Below are positions 1-9,229 of a DNA stretch of 22,690 nt, piece after piece (within the stretch, counting starts at the first letter, position 1; each line of letters begins with the position of its first letter). The position numbers were made by a program, and so were the translations under genes. The DNA is taken from assembly GCA_963808455.1 (NCBI GenBank), contig CAWEHT010000458.1, positions 1 to 22,690 on the forward strand, read 5' to 3'. This stretch comes from CAWEHT01 sp963808455. GTDB taxonomy: Bacteria > Chloroflexota > Anaerolineae > CG2-30-64-16. The notes beneath the pieces were generated by a model. That model made no database searches. It was given only the letters and a program-made list of their open reading frames with translations, and was not told the origin of the DNA.

Positions 1-761
<761 letters not shown>

Positions 762-776
762 GGAGGAGGAACAACG

Positions 777-1793
777 ATGAAACGAACCCAGACGATACTT
801 CTCGGCGTCCTCGTGCTGCAACTGGCCCTGGCCGCGCTCACGCTCTGGCCAAGGTCCACGAGCGCCAACGGCAATGGCGGCCCGCTCTTCCCGAAGCTGG
901 CGGCGAGCAACGTCACGGCACTGACCGTGTTCGACAAGGCCGACACCAGCATCAACCTGGCCAAGCAAGGCGACAAGTGGGTACTGCCCGACGCCGGCAA
1001 CTTCCCGGCCGACAGCAGCAAGATCACCAGCCTGCTGACGAAGATCATCGGCATCACGACGGACCGGCTGATCGCAACGAATGCTTCCAGCCAGGCACAG
1101 CTCCAGGTCGCGCCCGATCAATACGTGCATCGCGTCGATGTCAAGACGACGGACGGCATCACCCGCACGCTGTATATGGGTTCGTCTCCCGGCAGCGGTG
1201 AGGTCAACGTGCGCGCTGGAGATCAGTCCAACGTCTACCTCGGCCAAAACCTGAACTCATCCGACGCCAGCGCCGAAGCCGGCGCCTGGATCAACCCGAC
1301 CTACCTGACCGTAACGACCACGGACGTCAGCAGCTTCACGCTCAAGAACGCGGGCGGCCAATTGGCGTTCAGCAAGGACAGCAGCGGCAACTGGACGCTC
1401 TCCGATCGCAAGCCCAGCGAGAACATGAATCAGAGCGCGGTCACTTCGTTGCTGGGCCTGGTGGCGTCGTTGAACATGAGCGCGCCGCTCGGCACGGCGG
1501 ACAAGCCGGACTACGGCATGGCCCATCCGGGCGCCGTGCTGATCGTGCAGACCAGGGAGAACAACCAGGGCAAGACGGTTACGTTGACCGTGGGCGCTAA
1601 CAAGAACACGAAGGACAACACGTACGTCGTAAAATCGTCAGACTCGCCCTACTATGTCACGGTGAGCGAGTACAACGTCGATGACATGATCCAGAAGAAA
1701 CGCAGCGATTTCCTGCAGCTGCCGGCGACCCCGACGCCTGGGGCAAACGCCTTATTCGGGCTGCCCACCGTCACTCCCACGCCGGGACAATAA
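777..1793 (+). CDS. DUF4340 domain-containing protein
   Basis: This 338-residue protein has an N-terminal hydrophobic segment (LLGVLVLQLALAALTLW, about residues 8-24) that is probably a signal anchor, so most of it lies outside the membrane. The body is Ser/Thr/Asn-rich and beta-prone and repeats the DUF4340 pattern: KQGDKWVLPDAGNFPADSSK, then a later copy with GNWTLSDRKPSENMNQSAV. Each is followed by a helical SLL segment. The C-terminus is Pro/Thr-rich. The start is set by GGAGGAGGA at 762-770, six bases before ATG 777. It follows the GldG-like gene by 15 bases in one operon, the standard arrangement for this family. Its biochemical role is unknown; a structural part of the exporter is an inference from context. 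Confidence 0.85.
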   Translation: MKRTQTILLGVLVLQLALAALTLWPRSTSANGNGGPLFPKLAASNVTALTVFDKADTSINLAKQGDKWVLPDAGNFPADSSKITSLLTKIIGITTDRLIATNASSQAQLQVAPDQYVHRVDVKTTDGITRTLYMGSSPGSGEVNVRAGDQSNVYLGQNLNSSDASAEAGAWINPTYLTVTTTDVSSFTLKNAGGQLAFSKDSSGNWTLSDRKPSENMNQSAVTSLLGLVASLNMSAPLGTADKPDYGMAHPGAVLIVQTRENNQGKTVTLTVGANKNTKDNTYVVKSSDSPYYVTVSEYNVDDMIQKKRSDFLQLPATPTPGANALFGLPTVTPTPGQ

Positions 1794-1813
1794 CCGGTTC
1801 GGGCAGGCCCACT

Positions 1814-1871
1814 AAAAGCCGCCCGCCTGGTTCACCGCAAGCGACGATGAACCATTGGCGGGCGGCTTTTT
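1814..1871. terminator. Bidirectional Rho-independent terminator
   Basis: The arm AAAAGCCGCCCGCC (1814-1827) pairs perfectly with GGCGGGCGGCTTTT (1857-1870). Inside it TGGTTCA (1828-1834) pairs with TGAACCA (1848-1854), leaving a 2-base bulge and a 13-base loop. The stem is flanked by an A run on one side and a T run on the other, so it can stop transcription from both directions. It sits between the DUF4340 gene (ends 1793) and the convergent sensor kinase gene (ends 1928). Confidence 0.93.
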
Positions 1872-1927
1872 ACGTGGGATCTAAGGTAGAACAGCTACGA
1901 CGGGGGGAAGCGGCCCGCCCGGCGGCT

Positions 1928-4900
1928 TCACGCCAGGCCCCCCTCCAGCACCGCCGTATGAACGCGCGGAAACTCGGCGCGGAGCCGCTCGACAGTAGGC
2001 ATCGTCCCGCGGTAGTCCGACTTCCGCGCCCGGCACTCGATCTCTTCGCACAATGTGGCCATGACTACGGCGCCCAGAGAGCCACTGACACCCCTCAGCG
2101 CATGGGCCGCGAATCGCAAGGCCTCGCCGTCCCCCGTCTCGGCTGCGCAGCGCATCGCATCCAGCCGGGCCGGCGTGGTCGCCAGGTATCCTTCGAACAA
2201 CTCTCGTACGATGGCAGGGTCATCTTCCTGGCCCAACCGCTGCAGCTCGGCCACAACGTCCGGGTCCAGGGGCGCCGTTTCAGCGGCGCCCACGCCCGCC
2301 TGGCCCTGGGGCACCGTCTCCGCAGCGCCCACGCCCGCCTGGCCCTGGGGCACCGTCTCCGCAGCGCCTGCGCCTGCCGGGCCCTGGAGCGCCGTTTCAG
2401 CAGCACCTCCGCCCACCTGGCCCCGAACTCGCCGGCCCTGCCGTTCGAGTGCGGCTACCAACTGCGCCGTACGCACCGGCTTGCTGACGTAGTCATCCAT
2501 GCCGGCAGCCAGGCATTCCGCACGGTCCTCGGGGGTGGCGGCCGCGGTCATCGCTACAATGGCGGGCCGCTTGCCTTCAGGCCACGCGGCTACGATCTGG
2601 CGGGTGGCCTCCAGCCCGTCCATCTCCGGCATTTGCACATCCATCAAGACCAGGTCGTATTGCTGGCGGCGCAAGGCAGCCAACGCCTCGATGCCGTTGC
2701 CCGCGGCGTCCGCCAGATAGCCAAGCTTCAGCAGCGTACGCAACAGCAGCTTCTGGTTGATCGCGTGGTCCTCCGCCACCAGGATGCGCAAGGGCAGCCG
2801 TCGGGCCATGCCGGCGTCGAACTCCATCTGAAGAGGCGCTTGCCCGGCCGGCCGGTCGGTGATGGCCCGCAGCAGGGCCTCACAAAGCTGGGCAACCTTG
2901 ACCGGTTTGGTTACGTGGGCGGCGACATCCACCTGGGCGCCGCGCGCGGCCGCGGGTCGCGTTGCCACGGAGGCCAGTGTCACCAGCGGAAGGCCCCGGG
3001 CGCCGGGGACCTTGCGCATCTCGTCGGCAAGGGCCAGGCCATCCATCTCCGGCATTTCCTCGTCGAGCAGCGCCACGTCGAAGCGATCGCCACGGCGAAG
3101 GAAGGCGAGGGCTTCGGACGGCAAAGCAGCGGCCGTCGGCAGCATGCCCCAGCGCGCTACCTGCGTGCTCAGGACCCGCCGGCTCGTCCGGTTGTCGTTG
3201 ACAATCAAGACGTGCTTGCCGGCCAGCTCGGGTTGCTCGCCGGGTTGAGATAGGCCTTCCCCAACCGGCGCGGCCTCGGCCTGCATCGTGAAGTAGAACG
3301 TTGACCCCTTGCCAGGCACCCCCTCGCTTTCCACCCACATCGTGCCGCCCATCATCTCGCAAAGGCGCTTGCTGATGGCGAGGCCCAGGCCCGTGCCCCC
3401 GTAGCGCCGCGTGGTCGAGGCGTCCACCTGGCTGAAGGAGCGGAAGAGTCTGTCCATGCGGGCAGCGGGGACGCCGATGCCGGTATCATGCACAGCAAAC
3501 CGGATCTCACACCGGTCACCAGCCTGCTTTTCGGCCGTCGCGGTGATGATCACCTCGCCCTGGCTCGTGAATTTAACGGCGTTGCCAAATAGATTGACCA
3601 GGATCTGGCGCACGCGCGTCGCGTCGGCCACGATTACGGTCGGCACCCCTTCCTCTTGGACGTAGCCCAGCTCGAGGCCTTTTTCGGCCGCCGGGAAGGC
3701 AAACATGTCGAGTGTTTCCTCAACGCAGGCACGCAGATCAAAGGGTTGCCGTTCGAGCTCAAGGTTGCCCGACTCGATCTTCGAGAAATCCAGGATGTCG
3801 TTGATCACGCTGAGCAAGGCGTTGCCGCTCGTGCGAATTGTCTCGACGTATTCACGCTGCTCCGCCGAGAGGGGTGTATCTTGCAGCAGGCCGGTCATAC
3901 CGATGACGGCGCTCATGGGCGTGCGGATCTCGTGGCTCATATTGGCCAGGAATTCAGCCTTGGCCTGCGCGGCCACATTGGCAATGACCGCGAGCTCGTT
4001 GGCCCAAACCACAGCGCTCTGCAGCTGCGCGTTGGTGGCTGCCAGCGCTTCTTCGGCGCGCTGCCGCTCGGCTACATGCTCCTGCAGCTCCCGGTTGGCC
4101 TGTCGCAACGCCGCCGTGCGTTCCTCGACCCGTTCTTCCAGTTCATGGGCATAGTGCCGGATTGTCTCTTCGGCATGCTTCCGCTCGGTGACCTCGTGCA
4201 ACACCAGTATCTGGCTCATGGTCCGGCCACGCCAGTCCTTTACCGGCGACAGACGCGCCTCGAAGCATCGCGCAGACTCGCCCGCGCCGATGCGGATCTC
4301 GGCCTGGCCATCGCTCTGCAAGCGCGTTGCCTGCCCGGCCCACACCGGCCACACGTCCTGAAGCTGCCTGCCCACAAGATTGGTGCGGCCCGTGCCGCCG
4401 ATGAGGCCGCGAGCCGCCGAATTGCTGTCGGCGATGCCACTGTCAGAATCGAGAACCAGCACCGCGTCGTCCAGATCATCCAGCAAGGCCCTTCGCGCGA
4501 CCGGCACGATGTCGTGCGCGGCGCAGGTGAGACATCGACCAGGCTATCCCCGGCGCGCTGAGCGCCAGCGCCAGAGGTGTCAGGTCAACGGCCGAGGAGG
4601 GCCACCTGCCGATGAGCACTGATACCAGGCTCGCCAGCCAGGGCACACCTGCGACCAGGAGCAGCGCGCTGGCCTGCCACCTGTACAGCTTGCCCGAACG
4701 CAGCAAGGCCTGGAGGAGCAGGACTATGCTCGCGAGGACTAGAAAGTACGCATAGACTATGTAGAGCCACAAGACCGGCCCAAAGTCCTGGGGCCTGGGC
4801 ACCAGCGTGCCGTCCGGGTTCAGCCATAGGCGGGTCCAGATGAGGTGATGGAATTCGTTAGTCCAGGCCAGGAGCAACGTAACCAGCGGAAAAGCCGCCA

Positions 4901-5219
4901 GCGCGGCGATTGAGCGGCGATTCACCCAGGGCCGGCGCCCCACGTAGAGCATGACAAAGATAAGCCAGTTGGCAGGCACGAAGGCGATGCCCACGAATTC
5001 GACCTTGATCCAGAACGCGGCCATGCCCGGGCTCGCGCTCGACAGTTCCAAGGCATAGCCCAGGATCCACGCCGCGCAGCCCCAAAGGCCGCGAATTCCC
5101 ACGCGGTCCACTGACGAATTCCTATCTGTGCTGTAGCCTGAAAGGTAGCCGGCCACCGCAGCCGTGACTAGGCCGCCGGCGAACACGATCACAGCGAACA
5201 GCGGAGGGGGCCAGATCAT
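1928..5219 (-). CDS. Hybrid sensor histidine kinase (7TM-PAS-HisKA-HATPase-REC-REC-HPt), split by a frameshift near 4528
   Basis: Two overlapping frames form one gene. The upstream part (5219 to about 4530) has about seven hydrophobic segments typical of the HisKA_7TM sensor module. It ends ...LALALSAPGIAWSM, and the reading resumes one frame over as DIVPVARRALLDDLDDAVLVLDSD, the usual 7TM-to-PAS connection. Numbering from MPVARRALL (4507): PAS 1-110; coiled coil 110-165; H-box SHEIRTP with H192; N-box NLFGNAVKFT 305-314; DTGIG from D341; GGTGLGL. REC1 (about 431-545) has acceptor D482 but N437 in place of the first acidic-pair Asp. REC2 (about 574-690) has acceptor D623. A repeat linker (about 700-745) leads to an HPt domain with H802. 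Start 5219 is set by GGAGGG at 5227-5232. This is a membrane-bound multistep phosphorelay kinase; its signal and partner regulator are unknown. Confidence 0.9.
2286..2402 (-). repeat. 39-bp in-frame tandem repeat in kinase linker
   Basis: Two identical 39-bp units (2286-2324, 2325-2363) and a diverged third (2364-2402) lie between the coding of REC2 and HPt. Each encodes 13 residues of the type GVGAAETVPQGQA. This gives a flexible Ala/Gly/Gln spacer. The two perfect copies imply recent slippage or duplication. Confidence 0.9.
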
Positions 5220-5705
5220 GTCTTCGCCCTCCAACAACCTCTCTCTTCGCGCCACCAAGCCCACACCGGGTCCACACGGACCGCTGGTGCGATGGACCGG
5301 CAAGGTGTTGCCGCCGCATGAGCGTCAAATGACGCGCGCACATTCCGGCAAGGTCACTTTCAGCATATAGTATGGCTATGCGTCCGATTAGTCAATGGTA
5401 CCCAATGCTCAGGGCGCGGCCCAAGGTGGAGCCCCTCAAAAAGCCATACATCTATCCATGACGAACCAACGCCGCTAAGGCAACTGGCCGAGCATGCGGG
5501 ATCTTCGCCCGATGTCTGGGTTGCGCTGCAACGTTGCTGGCGCGACAATACGTGTGCCCACCCTCGACGTGGGCGGCCCGTGGCCTGACGCTCTGTCCCC
5601 ACTACCCGCAAGGTGGATATGCGTTCCCATGCTGCGGGCTACTGCCGGTTCGGTTTGCGGCACCGGCTTCCGTCGGGAACCTTGGTCCTTATGAGGGAAG
5701 GCCAC
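5220..5705. other. Divergent intergenic region between sensor kinase and ROK operon
   Basis: These 486 bases separate two divergent genes. The left part is the leader of the kinase gene, containing its Shine-Dalgarno (5227-5232) and a candidate promoter (5367-5395). I see no convincing gene in 5400-5690: the open frames there have no ribosome binding site and no recognisable protein. No clear promoter for the ROK operon was found. Confidence 0.6.
5367..5395 (-). promoter_or_regulatory. Candidate sigma70-type promoter for the hybrid kinase
   Basis: On the minus strand TTGACT (5395-5390, 5/6 to the -35 consensus) is followed after exactly 17 bases by TACTAT (5372-5367, 4/6 to the -10 consensus). 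The stretch is more AT-rich than its surroundings. It would start transcription near 5360, giving a leader of about 140 bases before ATG 5219. Confidence 0.5.
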
Positions 5706-6761
5706 ATGGAATCCTGGGTAGTTGGCGTCAACCTTGGCGCCACCAAGATCGCGCTCGGCTTGGTCGATCCCCAAAACCACGTCGTCTCGCGGTGCCGATT
5801 CCCCACGGAAGCCGCCGAGGGGCCGCAGGTGGCTGTCGAGCGCATCGCCGCCTGCGTCGCCGGGATGGAGGCCAGCCTGAGTGCGGGCGCCAGCATTGCC
5901 GGCGTGGGGGCGTGCAGCCCCGGCCCCCTGAGCCATGAGACCGGCATGATCCTCGATCCTCCGAATCTGCACGGCTGGCGCAACGTTCCTTTCAGGCAGA
6001 TGCTCTCCGAGCAGCTGAAGCTCCCCGTGGTGCTGGAGCACGATGCCAAGGCAGCTGCCCTGGGAGAGTACCATTTCGGCGCGGCTCTCGGGGCTCGCAG
6101 CATGGTCTATGTCGTGATGGGCACGGGAGTGGGCGCTGCGATCGTAGTCAACGGCGAGATTTACCGCGGCGAGCATAACCTGGCCGGCGAAGTCGGACAC
6201 ATCACCATCGACCCCGGAGGCGAAGTTTGTGCCTGCGGCAACGTCGGCTGCGTGGAGACCTTCCTTTCCGGTCCTAACCTGGCGCGCGCTTTCCGACGTT
6301 TGTTAGTTCAGACGCCCGAGCTGACACCCCCCGGCTTGCCTGCGCTCCCGGAGATCACCGGTGAACTCGTGGACCGCATGGCGCAGCAAGGCGATCCGCT
6401 GGCCCTTCAGGTCATGGCCCGTGCCGGGGAGGCTTTGGGCACTGCCGTCGGGTCTCTGGCAATGATCCTCGATATCGACTTGTACGTGGTGGGCAGCAGC
6501 GTCGCCAAAGCCGGCGATCTGCTGCTGGGCCCGGCGCGCCAGGCACTATCCCAACATGCTTACCGGTCGGTTGCCGCACGCACGCGGATCGTGGCTGGCA
6601 CACTGGCCGATGACGCCCCCATCCTCGGCTGCGGCTGGCTCGCGCGGCAGCAGCTCGACGCGCGTAGGACCGGCCGGAGCCTGACCTGGCTGCGCCGACC
6701 GGCACGCGACGCGCTGCCTGCAGCGGCAGCACGTCTCCGAAAGGTAGCACATGGATTCTGA
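5706..6761 (+). CDS. ROK family sugar kinase (glucokinase-like)
   Basis: The 351-residue protein has the ROK layout. It begins with a phosphate-binding loop GVNLGATKI (7-15). EHDAKAAALGE (111-121) carries the catalytic Asp D113, with His in place of the usual Asn before it. GTGVGAAIVVNGEIYRG follows. GHITIDP (from 164) and CACGNVGCVE (175-184) supply the zinc ligands H165, C175, C177 and C182. ROK kinases of this type phosphorylate glucose or N-acetylated hexoses in the cytoplasm with ATP; the substrate here cannot be fixed from sequence. ATG 5706 is preferred because the AGGGAAGG-like site at 5694-5701 precedes it; ATG 5691 is an in-frame alternative. Its last 11 bases overlap the next gene. 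Confidence 0.9.
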   Translation: MESWVVGVNLGATKIALGLVDPQNHVVSRCRFPTEAAEGPQVAVERIAACVAGMEASLSAGASIAGVGACSPGPLSHETGMILDPPNLHGWRNVPFRQMLSEQLKLPVVLEHDAKAAALGEYHFGAALGARSMVYVVMGTGVGAAIVVNGEIYRGEHNLAGEVGHITIDPGGEVCACGNVGCVETFLSGPNLARAFRRLLVQTPELTPPGLPALPEITGELVDRMAQQGDPLALQVMARAGEALGTAVGSLAMILDIDLYVVGSSVAKAGDLLLGPARQALSQHAYRSVAARTRIVAGTLADDAPILGCGWLARQQLDARRTGRSLTWLRRPARDALPAAAARLRKVAHGF

Positions 6762-7098
6762 GCTGCGTGACATCCTGGAGGTGCTGCTCCGGCTTCCACC
6801 GGAAAAGATCAGCCAGCTCCGCGAGCTGCTTCTCTCACTACAGGTCGAGGAGGAGGCCCCGGCAGGTTTCAGGGCCGAAGCGGCCGCGTTCGAACGCATG
6901 CGGCCCGACCTCAGGAAGCAGTTCCCAGGGCGCGTGGTGGCCATCTACCAGGGCGAAGTCGTGGCGAACGGCGAGGACAAGATGGCAGTTTTCGAGGCCG
7001 TCCTGCAGAAGTGCGGCCCCGTAACGTGCTACATCGACTCGGTGGAACCATCGTCGGCCCGCCGCGTGAGTCTGCCATCCGCCTGGATCGCTCGCTGA
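6751..7098 (+). CDS. DUF5678 domain-containing protein
   Basis: This 115-residue soluble protein has a helical, Leu/Glu-rich N-terminus (residues 1-35). A DUF5678-like core follows around residues 45-105: FPGRVVAIYQGEVVANGEDK, then a helix (MAVFEAVLQKCG) and a strand (VTCYIDSVEP). It ends RRVSLPSAWI. A GAAAGG site (about 6739-6744) precedes ATG 6751. It overlaps the ROK gene by 11 bases, and its stop overlaps the next start (TGATG at 7096-7100), so translation of the three genes is probably coupled. The function is unknown. Its constant partnership with a small retropepsin suggests a substrate, regulator or cofactor of that protease, which is inference only. Confidence 0.8.
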   Translation: MDSELRDILEVLLRLPPEKISQLRELLLSLQVEEEAPAGFRAEAAAFERMRPDLRKQFPGRVVAIYQGEVVANGEDKMAVFEAVLQKCGPVTCYIDSVEPSSARRVSLPSAWIAR

Positions 7099-7484
7099 TG
7101 GCCTACGATCACAATCCCGATCCGCCTGCCCCCATGGTGGAAATCAGCTTGGCCAACGTGACGAGCCGGCGGCGCCGGCACACGGTCAGCGCTTTGTTGG
7201 ATACCGGCTCCGACGTCACCGCCATCCCCAGTCATTTTGTGTCCGATCTGCATCTTTATCCCATCAGCCGGTTGGAGTTGGAAGACCTTGCTGGCGAACG
7301 CAGTGTGGTCCTTTCGTACGTTGTCCAGCTCGCGGCAGGTGGCCTCGTCATCCCGCGGCTTGAGGTGATCCTGACCGGCCTCGACCACGCGATCCTGGGC
7401 CGCGATGTGCTCAACCGCTTTTATCTGACGCTCAATGGCCCCGAGCTATCGCTGGATCTGAGCACGGCGCTGGCGGCCAGGTAA
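7098..7484 (+). CDS. Retropepsin-like aspartyl protease (clan AA)
   Basis: The 128-residue protein has one retropepsin half-barrel. The catalytic signature is ALLDTGSDVTAIP with D35-T36-G37, and the later hydrophobic-hydrophobic-Gly motif is AILGRD (98-103). The end, FYLTLNGPELSLDL, is the usual closing strand pair. A single DTG means the active enzyme should be a homodimer, as in retroviral proteases. No signal peptide is visible, so it is probably cytoplasmic. ATG 7098 overlaps the upstream TGA by one base. An earlier in-frame start at 7011 lies inside the DUF5678 gene and is unlikely. No transposon or retroelement surrounds it, so it is a stand-alone cellular protease gene. Confidence 0.85.
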   Translation: MAYDHNPDPPAPMVEISLANVTSRRRRHTVSALLDTGSDVTAIPSHFVSDLHLYPISRLELEDLAGERSVVLSYVVQLAAGGLVIPRLEVILTGLDHAILGRDVLNRFYLTLNGPELSLDLSTALAAR

Positions 7485-7612
7485 GCCCACTGCCTTGCAG
7501 CACATCGACGCTGCGCCGGCGAACAGGTCAACGCTGCTCTTCGAACACCGTCGAAGTGTTCAACTCATGGGGCAAGGGGCGCCTTCGGTCGGGTCCAAGG
7601 GGCTGCGCGCGA

Positions 7613-7636
7613 GACGCTGCCGTTGCCGGCAGCGTC
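7613..7636. terminator. Strong hairpin between convergent genes
   Basis: GACGCTGCCG (7613-7622) and CGGCAGCGTC (7627-7636) form a perfect 10-bp stem with a 4-base loop. It lies between the ends of two convergent genes (7484 and 7657). It lacks a T tract on either side, so it is only terminator-like. Confidence 0.45.
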
Positions 7637-7656
7637 CCACTGGAGTGTCTACGACC

Positions 7657-8950
7657 TCAGAACGGCATCCCTCCGCCGGAGCCGCCAGGCCCGGCGGCGC
7701 CGCCGCCAGGCCCACCGGCGCCGCCGGGCCCGCCGCCGGAGCCGCCCAGGCCACTACCGCCGGGCCCGCCAGCTGTTCCGCTATTGGCCCCATTGTTGGC
7801 CCCGTTCGCGGTTCCGCCAAAAGTGGCCGTTCCGGCAGTGTTCCCGCCAGGGCCCCCACCCATCGCGGCAGCCTGGATCACCACGACCGTCGCGTCGAGC
7901 GAAGTGCTGGATTCCAGCGTGCCGAAGGCTTGCAGGGTGTCGCCGACCTTGATGTCGCTGAAGGCGGCCGAGCTCTGCCCCTCGCGGAACGTGGTCGACG
8001 ATGTCGTGACGATCGTGGCGGAGGTTCCGCCTGGGATCTGAACGGTGATCGTCAGGTCGCCGGTGGCCGTCACCGGTCCATCCAGCTGGTCGCCGCTGGG
8101 CAAGATCGTGATCGACTGGGCGGTCACGCTGCCGTCCTGGTTCGTCGCGCCCTGCACAGCGATCTCAGTGCCCACCACGATGGCGCTCAGGCTGCTGCTC
8201 GCGCCGGTGGTCAGCACTGCCACCGTGGTAGTAGTGCTTGTGATCACCTTGACCGACGTGCCGGCAGCCGTCAGGACCGTCAGGCCGTCTGTGCCGACGG
8301 TCGTCACCTTGCCGCTCACCCCGCCGCCAGGGCCGCCGGCCCCGCCGCCCATCATGGCGGCCTGGATCACCACGACCGTCGCGTCGAGAGAGGTGCTGGA
8401 TTCCAGCGTGCCGAAGGCCTGCAGGTTCTGGCCGACCGCGACGTCGCTCAGCGCGGTCGAGCTCTGCCCCTTACGGAATATGGTTGACGATGTCGTGACG
8501 ATCGTGGCAGTAGTCCCACCGGGGGTTTGCACGGTGATCGTCAGGTCGCTGATGGCCGTCACCCGCCCATTCAGCCGATCGCCGCTGGGCAGGATCGTGA
8601 TCGACTGGGCGGTCAGCCTACCATCCTGGTTCTGCGCGCCTTGCACGGCGATCTTCGGTGCCCACGACGACGGCGCTCAGGCTGCTGCTCGCGCCCGTGG
8701 ACAGCACAGTTACCGTGGTGCTGCTGCTGGTGACCACCGTGACCGACTTGCTGGCAGCTGTCAGGACCGTCAGGCTGTTCGTGCCGACGGCCGTCACCTT
8801 GCCGTTAACCATGCCGCCAGGGCCGCCACCTGGGCCACCCGGGCCTGCGCCAATCGCCATCTGATCAGCCGGGGCCGCCACCGCGGTGAGGGCTGTGCCG
8901 GTCAGGGCCAGCACGGCGAGCACGATCATACATTTCACCATGACCTTCAT
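7657..8950 (-). CDS. Secreted DUF5666 repeat protein with Gly-rich tail (frameshift near 8653)
   Basis: It starts at 8950 with a signal peptide (MKVMVKCMIVLAVLALTGTA...AVAAP), preceded by AAAGGAG (8966-8960). A Gly/Pro-rich segment leads into two near-identical domains of about 163 residues. Each reads GKVTxVGTxxLTVLTAA...VVVGTE, AVQGAxNQDG, LTITVQ and LQAFGTLESSTSLDATVVVIQAA, the beta-rich DUF5666 pattern. The C-terminus is about 70 residues of Gly, Ala and Asn ending GGGMPF. One extra base near 8653 shifts the frame inside the first domain; the second copy lacks it, so it is almost certainly an error. The protein is probably exported or cell-surface, but its function is unknown. Upstream 11-bp repeats (9021-9064) suggest control by a response regulator. 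Confidence 0.85.
7853..8831 (-). repeat. 489-bp tandem duplication encoding two DUF5666 units
   Basis: The segment around 7853-8341 recurs at 8342-8831. Matching landmarks are CCTGGATCAC at 7872 and 8361 (offset 489), and GTCACCTTGCCG at 8303 and 8793 (offset 490). The one-base difference pinpoints the extra base near 8653. Long stretches are nearly identical, so the duplication is recent or maintained by recombination. Boundaries are approximate. Confidence 0.85.
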
Positions 8951-9020
8951 AGGATTGAGCTCCTTTCAAGCTTTTGGGGGGCGTAGTCGTGGTCCCACAC
9001 TGCCCAGGCTAACAGCGCAC

Positions 9021-9064
9021 GCTGAGAGAAGGCCGAGAGAACGCTGAGAGGGCACTGAGCGACT
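9021..9064 (-). promoter_or_regulatory. Four 11-bp direct repeats, candidate OmpR/PhoB-family operator
   Basis: Four consecutive 11-mers lie head to tail: GCTGAGAGAAG, GCCGAGAGAAC, GCTGAGAGGGC and ACTGAGCGACT (plus-strand reading). The core YGAGAG recurs every 11 bases, one helical turn, as in sites bound by tandem winged-helix response regulators. The array lies 71-114 bases upstream of the DUF5666 start on the minus strand. The 9230-12529 gene ends on the other side, so DUF5666 is the only plausible target. Confidence 0.6.
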
Positions 9065-9106
9065 CGTGTAGGTGAGGTAAAGGTCTGGAGAAGGTCACGA
9101 GAGAGT

Positions 9107-9140
9107 CTGCCCCTCCCTCGCCGCGGCGAGGGAGGGGCAG
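9107..9140. repeat. 34-bp perfect palindrome (REP-like)
   Basis: The left arm CTGCCCCTCCCTCGCCG (9107-9123) is followed at once by its exact reverse complement. It sits between the 3' end of the SHMT-GcvT gene and the promoter side of the DUF5666 gene. There is no adjacent T run, so it resembles a dispersed intergenic palindrome more than a classical terminator. It could still protect or end the upstream transcript. Confidence 0.75.
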
Positions 9141-9229
9141 GGTGTGGAAGACGAACGTTCGGGCCGCGTACTCTGAGAATTTGCCGGGATCGGGTCGGCG
9201 CTTATGGGACTGGGCCCCGGGGGATCACA

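Noticed and set aside
2286..2402. CRISPR-like repeat
   Set aside because: The units are contiguous without spacers and in frame with the kinase, so this is a coding tandem repeat.
1847..3253. Long plus-strand open frame opposite the sensor kinase
   Set aside because: It is a frame shadow of the GC-rich kinase gene: no ribosome binding site, low-complexity Arg/His-rich translation, and the kinase reading has clear domains.
5475..6200. Minus-strand open frame opposite the ROK gene
   Set aside because: The ROK motifs on the plus strand are decisive, and the opposite reading has no recognisable protein.
7098..7484. Retroelement or provirus suggested by the retropepsin
   Set aside because: There is no reverse transcriptase, integrase or repeat nearby. 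The gene sits in a tight cellular operon and fits bacterial clan AA proteases.
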